Of a stretch of 64,000 nt of DNA, positions 45,666 to 55,828 are shown in pieces. The position numbers and the translations under genes were made by a program. The notes under the pieces were generated by a model. That model searched no databases. It saw only the letters and a program-made list of their open reading frames with translations, and was not told the DNA's origin. Source of the DNA: Aureimonas ureilytica DSM 18598 = NBRC 106430 (GTDB lineage Bacteria; Pseudomonadota; Alphaproteobacteria; Rhizobiales; Rhizobiaceae); assembly GCF_000382705.1 (NCBI RefSeq), contig NZ_ARQE01000006.1:62001-126000 (forward strand). The letters run 5' to 3'. Within the stretch, counting starts at the first letter, position 1. Every line of letters starts with the position of its first letter.

Positions 45666-47771
45666 TCAGTAGGGTGCGTCGACGCGCCCGAGATTGACAT
45701 AGACGCTCTTGGCTTGCGTATGCGCGATGAGCGCCGAGCGGCCGTTCTCGCGCCCGAGGCCCGACTCCTTGGCGCCGCCGAAGGGCAGTTCGATCGGCGT
45801 GATGTTGTAGGTGTTGATCCAGGTCGTGCCGGCTTCGAGCCGCGCCACGACCCGGTGCGCGCGCGCCAGATCGCGGGTGAAGACGCCGGCCGCGAGGCCG
45901 AAGCGCGTGTCGTTGGCGCGCGCGATCACCTCGTCCTCGTCGCGGAACGACAAGACGGTCATGACCGGACCGAAGATTTCCTCGCGCACGATGCGCATGG
46001 AATCCGCGCAGCCGTCGAAGATCGCGGGCCGCACGAAGAAGCCCTTGCCGAGACCGTTCGACGTCACCCGCTCGCCGCCGGCCAGAAGAAGCGCGCCTTC
46101 GCGCTGGCCCTCCTCGATATAGGACAGGACCTTCAGCATATGCGCTTCGGAGATCAACGCGCCGACCTGCGTGGCGGGATCGCAGGGGTCCCCGACGACC
46201 ATGGCGCGGGTGCGCGCGGCGAGCTTGTCCAGAAAGGCGGCGCGGACATCGTCGTGGACGAAGACGCGCGTTCCGTTGGAGCAGACCTCGCCCGCCGAGT
46301 AGAAATTGGCGAGCATCGCCCCGCCGACCGCGTCGTCGAGATCGGCATCGGCGAAGACGATCAGCGGCGACTTGCCGCCGAGTTCCAGCGTCACCTGCTT
46401 CAGCGTCGCGCTCGCATCCGCCATCACCTTCTTGCCGGTGCCGACCTCGCCGGTCAGCGAAATCTTGGCGATGCCCGGATGGCGCGACAGAAGCCGCCCG
46501 GTTCGCCCATCCCCCTGCACGACGTTGAAGACGCCCGCCGGCACGCCGCATTCGGTCATGATCTCGGCGAGTTTCAGGGCGGTCAGCGGGGTGAGTTCGG
46601 CCGGCTTGAAGATGACGCTGTTGCCGGCGGCCAAGGCGGGCGCGGCCTTCCAGCAGGCGATCTGAAGCGGATAGTTCCAGGCGCCGATGCCGGCGACGAC
46701 GCCGAGCGGCTCGCGCCGGACATAGCCGAAGGCGTTCGGCCCGAGATCGACATGCTCTCCGGCGAGGCCGGCGGCGAGCCCCGCGAAATATTCGATGCAA
46801 TCGGCGCCGGACAGAACGTCCACGGCTTCGGTTTCCTGGATGGGCTTGCCGGTGTCGCGCGTTTCCAGAAGCGCCAGCTCGCCATTGCGCTCGCGCAGAC
46901 GCGCGGCGACGCGGTTGAGGATGCGGCCGCGCTCGGCGCCCGTCTTCGCACCCCATTCGCGCTGCGCCTCGCGGGCCAGGGCCACCGCGCGATCGACCTC
47001 CGCCTCGCCGGCGATGGCGATCTCCGCGAGGATTTCCGACGTCGCGGGATTGATGGTGGTGAAGGTTTCGGCGGCGGGATCGAGGGCGGAATAATCTCCG
47101 CCGACATGGCTGGTCAGGACCCGCGTACCGTCCAACCGGCGCGGCTTGGGCTTGGCGGCGTCGCGCGGGCGGGCCGAGGCGATCTGCGAGTCGGCAAAGG
47201 CGGTCGCGATCGAACGCGCGGACAGACTGTCGGTCTCGCCGACATCCGACAGCGTCGAGCGCAGCCAGAGCCCGTCGATCACGGCGGCGATCGCGACGGC
47301 GATGCGCTTGGCGTCCTCGTCGCTGCACAGCGCCTTCAGATCGAAGCGCAGGTTGGACAACATGCGCCGCTGATAAACGCGCTGAACGCGCTTCAGGCGC
47401 GGCGAATGGAGGACCTGCCCCCAGAAGGCGAGCCAGACGGAGCAGGTCCGGGCGTCGAACTCCTCGGGGGCGAGATTGGCGTCGATGACGGCCTGAATGC
47501 GCTCGCGAGACCCTTCGGCGCGCGCCAGGCGCAGCCGGGCGCTGTCGGACACACGGCTCGCCAGATGGCGAAGCGTGGCTTCCAGCAGGCCTTCCTTGTC
47601 CCCGAAATAATGCGCCACCAGCGACGGCGCGACGCCGGCCCGGCCCGCGATCTCCGACAGGCTGGAAGCCGCGAAGCCGACATCCGCGAGGGCGTCGATC
47701 GTCGCCTCCACCAATTGGCGACGGCGCTGGTCTTCGGTCCCGAATCGGGTCACTGTCTCTGTGCGAGCCAT
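45666..47771 (-). CDS. BetI-BetB fusion: TetR-type choline repressor joined to betaine aldehyde dehydrogenase
   Basis: One uninterrupted 701-codon frame encodes two proteins that are normally separate. Residues about 10-195 are a complete BetI: TetR helix-turn-helix at 36-60 ([23 protein letters not shown]) given here in parts as [10 protein letters not shown] and [12 protein letters not shown], and the ligand domain with [11 protein letters not shown] and [12 protein letters not shown]. Residues 196-217 are an Arg/Lys/Pro-rich linker. Residues about 218-701 are a full-length aldehyde dehydrogenase with [19 protein letters not shown], the catalytic E463 (TLELGGKSP) and C497 ([10 protein letters not shown]). 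GAGGTGGAG precedes the ATG. No internal ATG with an SD lies at the junction; TTG at codon 213 is the only weak internal start. It should bind DNA and make glycine betaine (inference). Confidence 0.88.
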   Translation of the reverse strand: MARTETVTRFGTEDQRRRQLVEATIDALADVGFAASSLSEIAGRAGVAPSLVAHYFGDKEGLLEATLRHLASRVSDSARLRLARAEGSRERIQAVIDANLAPEEFDARTCSVWLAFWGQVLHSPRLKRVQRVYQRRMLSNLRFDLKALCSDEDAKRIAVAIAAVIDGLWLRSTLSDVGETDSLSARSIATAFADSQIASARPRDAAKPKPRRLDGTRVLTSHVGGDYSALDPAAETFTTINPATSEILAEIAIAGEAEVDRAVALAREAQREWGAKTGAERGRILNRVAARLRERNGELALLETRDTGKPIQETEAVDVLSGADCIEYFAGLAAGLAGEHVDLGPNAFGYVRREPLGVVAGIGAWNYPLQIACWKAAPALAAGNSVIFKPAELTPLTALKLAEIMTECGVPAGVFNVVQGDGRTGRLLSRHPGIAKISLTGEVGTGKKVMADASATLKQVTLELGGKSPLIVFADADLDDAVGGAMLANFYSAGEVCSNGTRVFVHDDVRAAFLDKLAARTRAMVVGDPCDPATQVGALISEAHMLKVLSYIEEGQREGALLLAGGERVTSNGLGKGFFVRPAIFDGCADSMRIVREEIFGPVMTVLSFRDEDEVIARANDTRFGLAAGVFTRDLARAHRVVARLEAGTTWINTYNITPIELPFGGAKESGLGRENGRSALIAHTQAKSVYVNLGRVDAPY

Positions 47772-47794
47772 GGTTTCGTCTCCACCTCATCCCG

Positions 47795-47823
47795 CCGATA
47801 GCAAAAATTGATCGTTCATTCAA
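47795..47823 (-). promoter_or_regulatory. Candidate promoter of betIB-betA
   Basis: On the minus strand TTGAAT (-35, 47823-47818) and TATCGG (-10, 47800-47795) are separated by exactly 17 bp, with the transcript start expected about 20 bases before the ribosome site. Operator 1 overlaps the -35 box and spacer, so binding there should block transcription. Confidence 0.45.
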
Positions 47824-47825
47824 TC
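47806..47825. promoter_or_regulatory. Candidate BetI operator 1
   Basis: ATTGA (47807-47811), 8 bases, TCAAT (47820-47824), a TetR-type inverted repeat 35-54 bases upstream of the fusion gene start. It shares its half-sites and spacing with the second site 153 bp away. Confidence 0.55.
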
Positions 47826-47958
47826 AGCGGATCGAGCCGTTCGGCGGCCCTGAGGGATCGACAGGTGCCCTGCGGATGCGCAACTATTCATCATGCACCG
47901 CACAAATATCACGCAGTCGCTTGCAGGGTTTTCACCCATTCGAGACGGTGCGCTCAAC

Positions 47959-47978
47959 AATTGAACGGATGTTCAATT
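47959..47978. promoter_or_regulatory. Candidate BetI operator 2
   Basis: AATTGAACGGATGTTCAATT is a perfect inverted repeat with 8-bp arms around GGAT, the best of the three sites. A TTGACA follows at 47985-47990, on the choX side. Confidence 0.65.
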
Positions 47979-48028
47979 TGCACCTTGACAGCGCGGAGGA
48001 TCGATTGCCGAATGCGCATCTATGGGTC

Positions 48029-48048
48029 GATTGTTCGACCGATCAACG
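48029..48048. promoter_or_regulatory. Candidate BetI operator 3 (weaker)
   Basis: ATTGT (48030-48034), 8 bases, TCAAC (48043-48047): same spacing, one change in each half-site, so it stays symmetrical. It lies 61-80 bases upstream of the choX start, where it could block elongation or promoter clearance. Confidence 0.4.
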
Positions 48049-48108
48049 ATCGACATCGTGTAGTTTGCGCCCACGAGACCAACCGTCCCCTCGATAGGAG
48101 CATATCGA

Positions 48109-49059
48109 ATGATGATGTCCCGCCCTATGACAAAGGCTTGCCTCGCCCTCGCCTTCGTCGCCTGCGCGCTGCCGGCAAACGCGGCCGATCCGGCCTCGTG
48201 CCGGGCGGTGCGCTTCGCGGATGTCGGATGGACGGACATCACGGCGACCACCGCGTCCGTTTCCACAATTCTCTCGGCGCTCGGCTATCAGCCGAAAACC
48301 GACATTCTCGCCCTGCCCGTCACCTTCGCCTCGCTGAAGAACGGCGATATTGATGTCTTCCTCGGCAACTGGATGCCGACGATGGAAGCCGATCTCGCCC
48401 CCTACAAGAAAGAGGGCTCGATCGAGACGATCCGCGTCAATCTCGAAGGCGCCAAATACACGCTCGCGGTTCCGACCTATCTCTACGACCAGGGCCTCAA
48501 GAGCTTTGCCGATATCGCCAAGTTCCAGGATCAGCTCGACGGCAAGATCTACGGGATCGAGCCGGGCAATGACGGAAACCGGCTGATCCTCAAGATGATC
48601 GAGGAGAACAAGTTCGGCCTCGGCAAGTTCGAGCTCGTGGAATCCTCCGAGCAGGGCATGCTGGCACAGGTGGCGCGCCAGACGCGCGGCGACAAGCCGA
48701 TCGTCTTCCTCGGCTGGGAGCCCCATCCGATGAACGCCAATTTCAAGCTCTCCTACCTGTCGGGCGGCGACGACGTGTTCGGGCCGAACTATGGCGGCGC
48801 GACGATCTACACGCTGGCGCGCAAGGGCTTGAGCGAGGAATGCCCCAATCTCGGTCAGTTCCTGAAGAATGTCGTCTTCTCGCTGCCGATGGAAAACGAG
48901 ATCATGGGCGCCATCCTCAACGACGGGAAGACGCCGGACGCCGCCGCCAAGGATTGGCTCTCCAAGCATCCCGATAGCTGGAAGCCGTGGCTGCAGAACG
49001 TCATGAGCTTCGACGGCAAGCCCGGGCTCGAAGCCGTGAGCGCCGCTCTCGCGGACTGA
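48109..49059 (+). CDS. choX: Choline ABC transporter substrate-binding protein
   Basis: A 316-residue periplasmic binding protein of the OpuAC/ChoX family. A signal peptide covers about residues 1-25 (CALPANA, cleaved near ADPA). The mature protein has VRFADVGWTDITATTA, DVFLGNWMPTMEADL, GIEPGNDGNRL and FLGWEPHPMN, segments that in ChoX supply aromatic residues to the quaternary-ammonium cage. TAGGAG precedes the ATG. Three successive ATG codons leave the exact start open by two residues. First gene of choXWV. Confidence 0.93.
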   Translation: MMMSRPMTKACLALAFVACALPANAADPASCRAVRFADVGWTDITATTASVSTILSALGYQPKTDILALPVTFASLKNGDIDVFLGNWMPTMEADLAPYKKEGSIETIRVNLEGAKYTLAVPTYLYDQGLKSFADIAKFQDQLDGKIYGIEPGNDGNRLILKMIEENKFGLGKFELVESSEQGMLAQVARQTRGDKPIVFLGWEPHPMNANFKLSYLSGGDDVFGPNYGGATIYTLARKGLSEECPNLGQFLKNVVFSLPMENEIMGAILNDGKTPDAAAKDWLSKHPDSWKPWLQNVMSFDGKPGLEAVSAALAD

Positions 49060-49077
49060 ACCATCCGCATTCGCATG

Positions 49078-49100
49078 CGGCGCTCCCGCCGGGAGCGCCG
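49078..49100 (+). repeat. Strong stem-loop between choX and choW
   Basis: A perfect 10-bp stem CGGCGCTCCC / GGGAGCGCCG with a GCC loop. No T-tract follows. Such structures after a binding-protein gene often stabilise its mRNA part or limit readthrough, so that the binding protein exceeds the permease. Confidence 0.6.
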
Positions 49101-49166
49101 GCCATCTCGACCCGCATTCGCGGGCGCGGTCTGGCGCCCGAACCCCACTCGCAAGGATCGTCCGGA

Positions 49167-50021
49167 ATGCTCGACTGGATCGCCGATCACAAGATTCCGC
49201 TGGGGCTCTGGCTCCGCGATTTCGTGAACCAGTTGACCACGCACGGGCAGAATGTCTTCGACACGATCTCGCTGGTCCTCGGCTCGCTGATCGACGGGCT
49301 GACCAGCCTCCTGTCGGCCGTGCCGCCGCTCGTCTTCATCCTGCTCGTCGCGGGCGGCGCCTGGCTTCTCCACCGGTCGCTGGCACTGGCCGGCTTCGCC
49401 ATCCTGTCGCTGCTTCTGATCGTCAATCTCGGCTATTGGACGGAAACGATCCAGACACTGTCGCTCGTGTTCTGCGCGACGCTCGTCTGCGTGGTCATCG
49501 GCGTGCCGCTCGGCATCGCCGCCGCCCATCGCCCCTGGGTCTACACGGCGCTGCGGCCCTTTCTCGACCTGATGCAGACGATCCCGACCTTCGTCTATCT
49601 GATCCCGACCCTCGTTCTCTTCGGCCTCGGTGCCGTGCCGGGGCTCATCTCCACCGTGATCTTCGCCGTTCCCGCGCCGATCCGGCTCACCTATCTCGGC
49701 ATCTCGGCCGTGCCCTTGAGCCTTCGCGAGGCGGCCAGCGCCTTCGGCGCGACCAAGCGCCAGCTCCTGTTCAAGGTCGAACTGCCGCACGCGCTGCCGA
49801 CGATCATGGCCGGCGTCACGCAATGCATCATGCTGAGCCTCTCCATGGTCGTGATCGCCGCGCTCGTGGGCGCGGACGGCCTCGGCAAGCCCGTGGTGCG
49901 CGCGTTGAACACGGTCAATATCGGCATGGGCTTCGAAGCGGGCCTCGCCATCGTCATTCTCGCCATCCTGCTCGACCGCATCTGCAAGGCGCCCGAGCCG
50001 CGCCGCGCGAAAGGACGCTGA
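49167..50021 (+). CDS. choW: Choline ABC transporter permease
   Basis: A 284-residue inner-membrane permease of the ProW/ChoW type. About six or seven hydrophobic segments are present, with the conserved cytoplasmic loop EAASAFGATKRQLLFKVELPHALPTIMAG near residues 190-218 that contacts the ATPase. ATG 49167 is preceded by CAAGGA. ChoV follows two bases after the stop. Confidence 0.93.
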   Translation: MLDWIADHKIPLGLWLRDFVNQLTTHGQNVFDTISLVLGSLIDGLTSLLSAVPPLVFILLVAGGAWLLHRSLALAGFAILSLLLIVNLGYWTETIQTLSLVFCATLVCVVIGVPLGIAAAHRPWVYTALRPFLDLMQTIPTFVYLIPTLVLFGLGAVPGLISTVIFAVPAPIRLTYLGISAVPLSLREAASAFGATKRQLLFKVELPHALPTIMAGVTQCIMLSLSMVVIAALVGADGLGKPVVRALNTVNIGMGFEAGLAIVILAILLDRICKAPEPRRAKGR

Positions 50022-50023
50022 CC

Positions 50024-51226
50024 ATGACCGCCGATGAGCGTCCCGCGATCGAATTCCGCAATGTCGATATCGTCTTCGGCGACAAGCAGGCCGAGGCCCT
50101 TCGGCTGATCGATGCCGGAAAGACGCGCGACGAAATCCTGAAGGCGACGGACTCGGTTCTCGGCGCGGCGGGCGTCAACCTGTCGGTGCGTCGCGGCGAG
50201 ATCTGCGTGCTCATGGGTCTGTCGGGCTCGGGCAAGTCCACCATTCTGCGCGCCGTGAACCGGCTGAACGAGGTGGCGAGAGGCGAAGTCCACGTCCTTC
50301 ACCGTGACCGGCCGGTGGATGTCGCGCGCTGCGACGAGCGTGTGCTGAGGGACATCCGCACCCACACCGTCTCCATGGTGTTCCAGCAATTCGCCCTCCT
50401 GCCCTGGCGCACCGTCCGTCAGAACGCAGGGCTCGGGCTGGAGCTTCAAGGCCTGTCAGTCAGCGAGCGCAACCGCATCGTGGACGAGAAGCTCGCGATG
50501 GTCGGCCTCACCAAATGGGCGGACAAATACGCCCACGAACTCTCAGGCGGCATGCAGCAGCGCGTCGGTCTCGCGCGCGCCTTCGCCACCGACGCCGACA
50601 TCCTTCTCATGGACGAGCCCTTCTCGGCGCTCGATCCGCTGATCCGTGCCAAGCTTCAGGACGAGCTTCTCGAACTGCAGCAGTCGATCCGCAAGACCAT
50701 CCTTTTCGTCAGCCACGATCTGGACGAGGCGATGAAGCTCGGCAACCGGATCGCGATCATGCAGGACGGACGGATCGTTCAGGCGGGCCAGCCGGAGGAC
50801 ATTCTCCTCTCGCCCGCGACGCCTTACGTCGCCGAGTTCGTGCGGCACATGAACCCGCTGAACGTCCTTCGAGGCTCCGCCGTCATGCGGCCGGTGCGCG
50901 CCATCAAGCGCGAAGCCGGCGCGCTGCTTCTCGACGAGGCCGGCGGCGTGCGGCTTGAGGTCGACGCGTCGGATCGTCCCGTCAGCGTTCACATCGAAGG
51001 CCATGGCGGAACGCTCGGCCATGCCGATGGCGACGAGGGACAGGTCGATCACCCCTGCGACGTCATCGTCGCGCCGGTCGATCTGAAGCTGCGCGCGGCG
51101 ATCGCGCTGAAGCGCCAGACCAACCACCCGATCCTCCTCGTGGACGATCTCGGCCGCCTCGCCGGCCTGTGCGACGACGAGGAAATCTATCGCGGCCTTC
51201 TCCAGCGCTCGGAGCCGCGCGCCTGA
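50024..51226 (+). CDS. choV: Choline ABC transporter ATP-binding protein
   Basis: A 400-residue ATPase. Walker A GLSGSGKST is at 65-73, the signature LSGGMQQRVGLARA and Walker B ILLMDEPFSALD follow. The C-terminal ~110 residues contain a CBS-like regulatory part ending DDEEIYRGLLQR, as in ProV-type proteins. It powers ChoXW. It is convergent with the DUF2218 gene, 7 bp away. Confidence 0.93.
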   Translation: MTADERPAIEFRNVDIVFGDKQAEALRLIDAGKTRDEILKATDSVLGAAGVNLSVRRGEICVLMGLSGSGKSTILRAVNRLNEVARGEVHVLHRDRPVDVARCDERVLRDIRTHTVSMVFQQFALLPWRTVRQNAGLGLELQGLSVSERNRIVDEKLAMVGLTKWADKYAHELSGGMQQRVGLARAFATDADILLMDEPFSALDPLIRAKLQDELLELQQSIRKTILFVSHDLDEAMKLGNRIAIMQDGRIVQAGQPEDILLSPATPYVAEFVRHMNPLNVLRGSAVMRPVRAIKREAGALLLDEAGGVRLEVDASDRPVSVHIEGHGGTLGHADGDEGQVDHPCDVIVAPVDLKLRAAIALKRQTNHPILLVDDLGRLAGLCDDEEIYRGLLQRSEPRA

Positions 51227-51233
51227 GCGCGGC

Positions 51234-51521
51234 TCAGGCGTCGCGCGTCCAGTCGAAGGTCAGCTCCTCGCGGAAGGCGAAGCGGGTGATGTGATCCGCG
51301 ACGACGCGCTCCAACTGATCGAGCGCGGCCGCATCCTCGGCGCGCAGCGCGACCGTCAGCCGATCCGAGGCGGCGTCCATCACGGTGACCCCGCTCGGCA
51401 GCGTGATTTCGCCATGCTCGGGCGTGAACTCCACTGGAAACTTGTGTGCCCAATGCTTGCAGAGCTGCTGGAGATAGCGGCTCGCGTGTTCGGTCGAAAC
51501 CTCGGCTCGGCTGGTCGGCAT
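51234..51521 (-). CDS. DUF2218 domain protein
   Basis: A 95-residue protein matching DUF2218: RAEVSTEHASRYLQQLCKHWAHKF, then a beta-rich middle and LERVVADHITRFAFREELTFDW. Starts at 51521 and 51527 are both possible; AGAGG spacing favours 51521. Function unknown. In other bacteria such genes neighbour iron or transport genes. Confidence 0.8.
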   Translation of the reverse strand: MPTSRAEVSTEHASRYLQQLCKHWAHKFPVEFTPEHGEITLPSGVTVMDAASDRLTVALRAEDAAALDQLERVVADHITRFAFREELTFDWTRDA

Positions 51522-51616
51522 ATTCATGACCTCTGTCGTCAACTTATGCCGCTCGTCCTACAGGAGGATCGAGGCGCTGTCCTCCGCGTTTGCCAGGGCC
51601 TTGATGTGAGCGCCAA

Positions 51617-51649
51617 CAAAAAAGGTGCCGGGATCGCTCCCGGCACCTT
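51617..51649 (-). terminator. Rho-independent terminator of the sugar operon
   Basis: On the minus strand a perfect 10-bp stem (GGTGCCGGGA / TCCCGGCACC, 4-base loop) is followed by six T residues. It lies 28 bp after the gguB stop and closes the whole minus-strand sugar operon. Confidence 0.92.
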
Positions 51650-51676
51650 CGCATTCGCCCGCAAGGCTCGGAAATA

Positions 51677-52871
51677 TCAGGCCTTGTTGCGGTTGTAGAC
51701 GTCGAAGCAGACAGCGGCGAGAAGCACGAGGCCCTTGATGACCTGCTGGTCGTCGATGCCGATGCCGAGGATCGACATGCCGTTGTTCATGACGCCCATG
51801 ATGAAGGCGCCGACCACCGCGCCCATGACCTTGCCGACGCCGCCATAGGCCGAGGCGCCGCCGATGAAGCAGGCCGCGATGACGTCGAGCTCGAAGCCGA
51901 CGCCGGCCTTCGGCGTGGCGGAGTTGAGGCGCGCCGCGAAGATCAGGCCGGCGAGCGCGGCCAGAACGCCCATGTTGACGAAGGTGAAGAAGGTCAGGCG
52001 CTCGGTGCGGATGCCCGAAAGCTTGGCGGCCTTCTCGTTGCCGCCGACGGCGTAGATGCGGCGGCCCGCCGTGGTGCGCGTCGTCATGAAGCCATAGACC
52101 GCAATGAGCAGCGCCATGACGATGAGGACGTTCGGGAAGCCGTTATAGGACGCCATCAGATAGGTGATGAGCATGATCGCGGCGGCGATGAAGATATTGC
52201 GGCCCGCGAACAGGCCCATCGGCTCGTCCACGTGACCGGCCTTCGCCTGCTTGGCGCGCTTGCGCATCGACAGGACGACGATCGTTCCGGCGGCAATGGC
52301 ACCGATCAGAAGCGTCGTCATGTGGAGACCGCCGGTGCCGCCGAGGAAGTCCGGGATGAAGCCCTTGGACAGCTTCTGGAAGCCTTCCGGGAACGGGCCG
52401 ATCGAGGCCGAACCCAGCACCTTCAGGGTGAGGCCGCGGAACACCAACATGCCCGCCAGCGTCACGATGAAGGACGGAACCTTGAAATAGGCGACGAGAT
52501 AGCCCTGCGCCGCGCCGATCAGCGCGCCCGCGAGAAGGCCGATGCCGGCCGCCGTCAGGCCGCTGAAGCCGTGGTTCACCATCAACACGGCGCCGAGACC
52601 GCCGATGAAGCCGGCGACCGAGCCGACCGACAGGTCGATATGGCCGGTGATGATGATGAGCAGCATGCCGATCGCCATGATGACGATGTAGCTGTTCTGC
52701 AGGATGAGGTTCGTCAGGTTCAGCGGGCGCATGAGAACGCCGCCCGTCATGAACTGGAAGAAGGCCATGATGACGACCAGCGCCATCAGCATTCCGTATT
52801 CGCGGATATGGCCGCTCAGCACGCCCCAGGCGGCACCCTTGCCTCCGCCCCGTTCTGTCTCGTCGACGGTC

Positions 52872-52882
<11 letters not shown>
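51677..52882 (-). CDS. gguB: Multiple-monosaccharide ABC transporter permease GguB
   Basis: A 401-residue permease of the XylH/MmsB/GguB group. About ten membrane segments are seen; the family motif [20 protein letters not shown] is near residue 79, and [20 protein letters not shown] near 340-360. It imports sugars such as galactose, arabinose and xylose with GguA and a ChvE-type binding protein. Its start overlaps the end of gguA by 11 bases. Confidence 0.92.
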
Positions 52883-54413
<1,531 letters not shown>

Positions 54414-54474
54414 CGGCGACCTCGAATCCTGTTGGCCACACCCCTCGCTTCGGGGCGTCGGCACGTATCGAAGA

Positions 54475-54501
54475 CGGGGCGAGGGAAAGCCCCCCGCCCC
54501 G
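54475..54501 (-). repeat. GC-rich stem-loop between chvE-like gene 1 and gguA
   Basis: CGGGGCG / CGCCCCG arms, 7 bp, with additional G-C pairing inside, lie 14 bp after the binding-protein stop on the transcript. No T-tract. A likely stabiliser or partial attenuator. Confidence 0.45.
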
Positions 54502-54514
54502 CCGGATGCTGACG

Positions 54515-55576
54515 TTACTTGATTTCGTCGGCCTTGTAGTAGCCGCTGTCGACCAGCGCCTGGGTCACGTTGTCCTTGGTGACGAGGACCGGCTTCAGGA
54601 GGTAGGACGGCACGGTCTTGACGCCGTTCTCGTAGGTCTTGGTGTCGTTGACCGGAACGTCCTTGCCGGCGGCCATCGCGTCGACCATGTCGACCGTGAC
54701 CTTGGCCAGCTCGCGCGTGTCCTTGAAGATCGTCGAGGTCTGGTTGCCGGCGAGGATCGCCTTCACCGACGGCAGCTCGGCGTCCTGACCGGTGATGACG
54801 GGCATCTTCTTGTCGCCCGAACCGTAGCCGACGCCGCGCAGCGAGGAGATGATGCCGATCGACAGGCCGTCATAGGGCGAGAGAACCGCATCGACGTTCT
54901 TGTCGGTGTAGTAGGCCGACAGGAGGTTGTCCATGCGCGCCTGGGCGACCGAGGGGTCCCAACGCAGCGTGCCGACCGTGTCCATGCCCTTCTGGCCCGA
55001 CGGGATCACGAGCTTGCCCGAGTCGATGTAGGGCTGCAGCACGCTCATCGCGCCGTTGTAGAAGAAGAAGGCGTTGTTGTCGTCCGGCGAGCCGCCGAAG
55101 AGCTCGATGTTGAAGGGACCCTTGCCGTCCTTCAGGCCGAGCGAGTCGACGATCGACGTCGCCTGGAGCACGCCGACCTGGAAATTGTCGAAGGTCGCGT
55201 AGTAGTCGACATTGCCCGAATTGCGGATCAGACGGTCATAGGCGATGACCTTGATGCCGCTGTCGGCGGCCTGCTGAAGGACGTCCGTCAGCGTCGTGCC
55301 GTCGATCGAGGCGATCACGAGCACCTTGGCGCCCTTGGTGACCATGTTCTCGATCTGCGAGAGCTGGGTCGGAATGTCGTCTTCGGCGTACTGGAGGTCG
55401 GTCTTGTAGCCGCGCTCCTGGAGCACCTTCACCATGTTGTCGCCGTCGGCGATCCAGCGGGTGGACGACTTGGTCGGCATGGCGATGCCGACGACGCCCT
55501 TGTCCTGCGCGAAAGCGCCCGACATCAGCGTGAGACCGAGGGCGACGCCCGCCGCCAGGATCTTCAGAGACTTCAT
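54515..55576 (-). CDS. chvE: ChvE-type sugar-binding protein, copy 1
   Basis: A 353-residue periplasmic sugar-binding protein very close to Agrobacterium ChvE over its whole length. A signal peptide (about 1-23, AFA before QDKG) precedes [16 protein letters not shown], the core [20 protein letters not shown] and the hinge segment [10 protein letters not shown], identical to ChvE as I recall it. ChvE binds arabinose, galactose, xylose and sugar acids. AAGGGGAGAAG precedes the ATG at 55576. It is followed by gguA and gguB. Confidence 0.93.
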   Translation of the reverse strand: MKSLKILAAGVALGLTLMSGAFAQDKGVVGIAMPTKSSTRWIADGDNMVKVLQERGYKTDLQYAEDDIPTQLSQIENMVTKGAKVLVIASIDGTTLTDVLQQAADSGIKVIAYDRLIRNSGNVDYYATFDNFQVGVLQATSIVDSLGLKDGKGPFNIELFGGSPDDNNAFFFYNGAMSVLQPYIDSGKLVIPSGQKGMDTVGTLRWDPSVAQARMDNLLSAYYTDKNVDAVLSPYDGLSIGIISSLRGVGYGSGDKKMPVITGQDAELPSVKAILAGNQTSTIFKDTRELAKVTVDMVDAMAAGKDVPVNDTKTYENGVKTVPSYLLKPVLVTKDNVTQALVDSGYYKADEIK

Positions 55577-55797
55577 GCTTCTCCCCTTTGAAAGACGCGC
55601 CACGGCCCGGCCGTCGCGCGAGTTCGCGACCCTCCTCCTTCCGCCCCTCCAGCCCGCGCCTATCTAAGGTCGCGGCCATCCCGAACGGCCGTAGGAAGAC
55701 GATCGTAGCCTCGGCGGATGCGCATCGTGTCAGACGCATCGCCTATCGTTTCGAAACGCGCATCGCCGGAGCGCGGGGCATCGCGGCGGACCGTGGA

Positions 55798-55818
55798 GCG
55801 CCGGCGCTGGGCCGGCGC
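55798..55818 (-). repeat. Stem-loop after chvE-like gene 2
   Basis: A perfect 8-bp inverted repeat GCGCCGGC / GCCGGCGC with a 5-base loop begins 10 bp past the stop of copy 2. No T-tract follows. It mirrors the hairpins after copy 1 and after choX. Confidence 0.5.
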
Positions 55819-55828
55819 CCCGCCGAGC

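Larger units (their letters stand above)
47772..48108. promoter_or_regulatory. 337-bp divergent control region between betIB-betA and choXWV
   Basis: No gene is seen here. Three elements with the spacing ATTGA-N8-TCAAT (or close variant) lie at 47806-47825, 47959-47978 and 48029-48048. The first overlaps a candidate minus-strand promoter, and the second and third flank a TTGACA at 47985-47990 for choX. The middle part (about 47826-47955) shows nothing recognisable. Confidence 0.6.
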
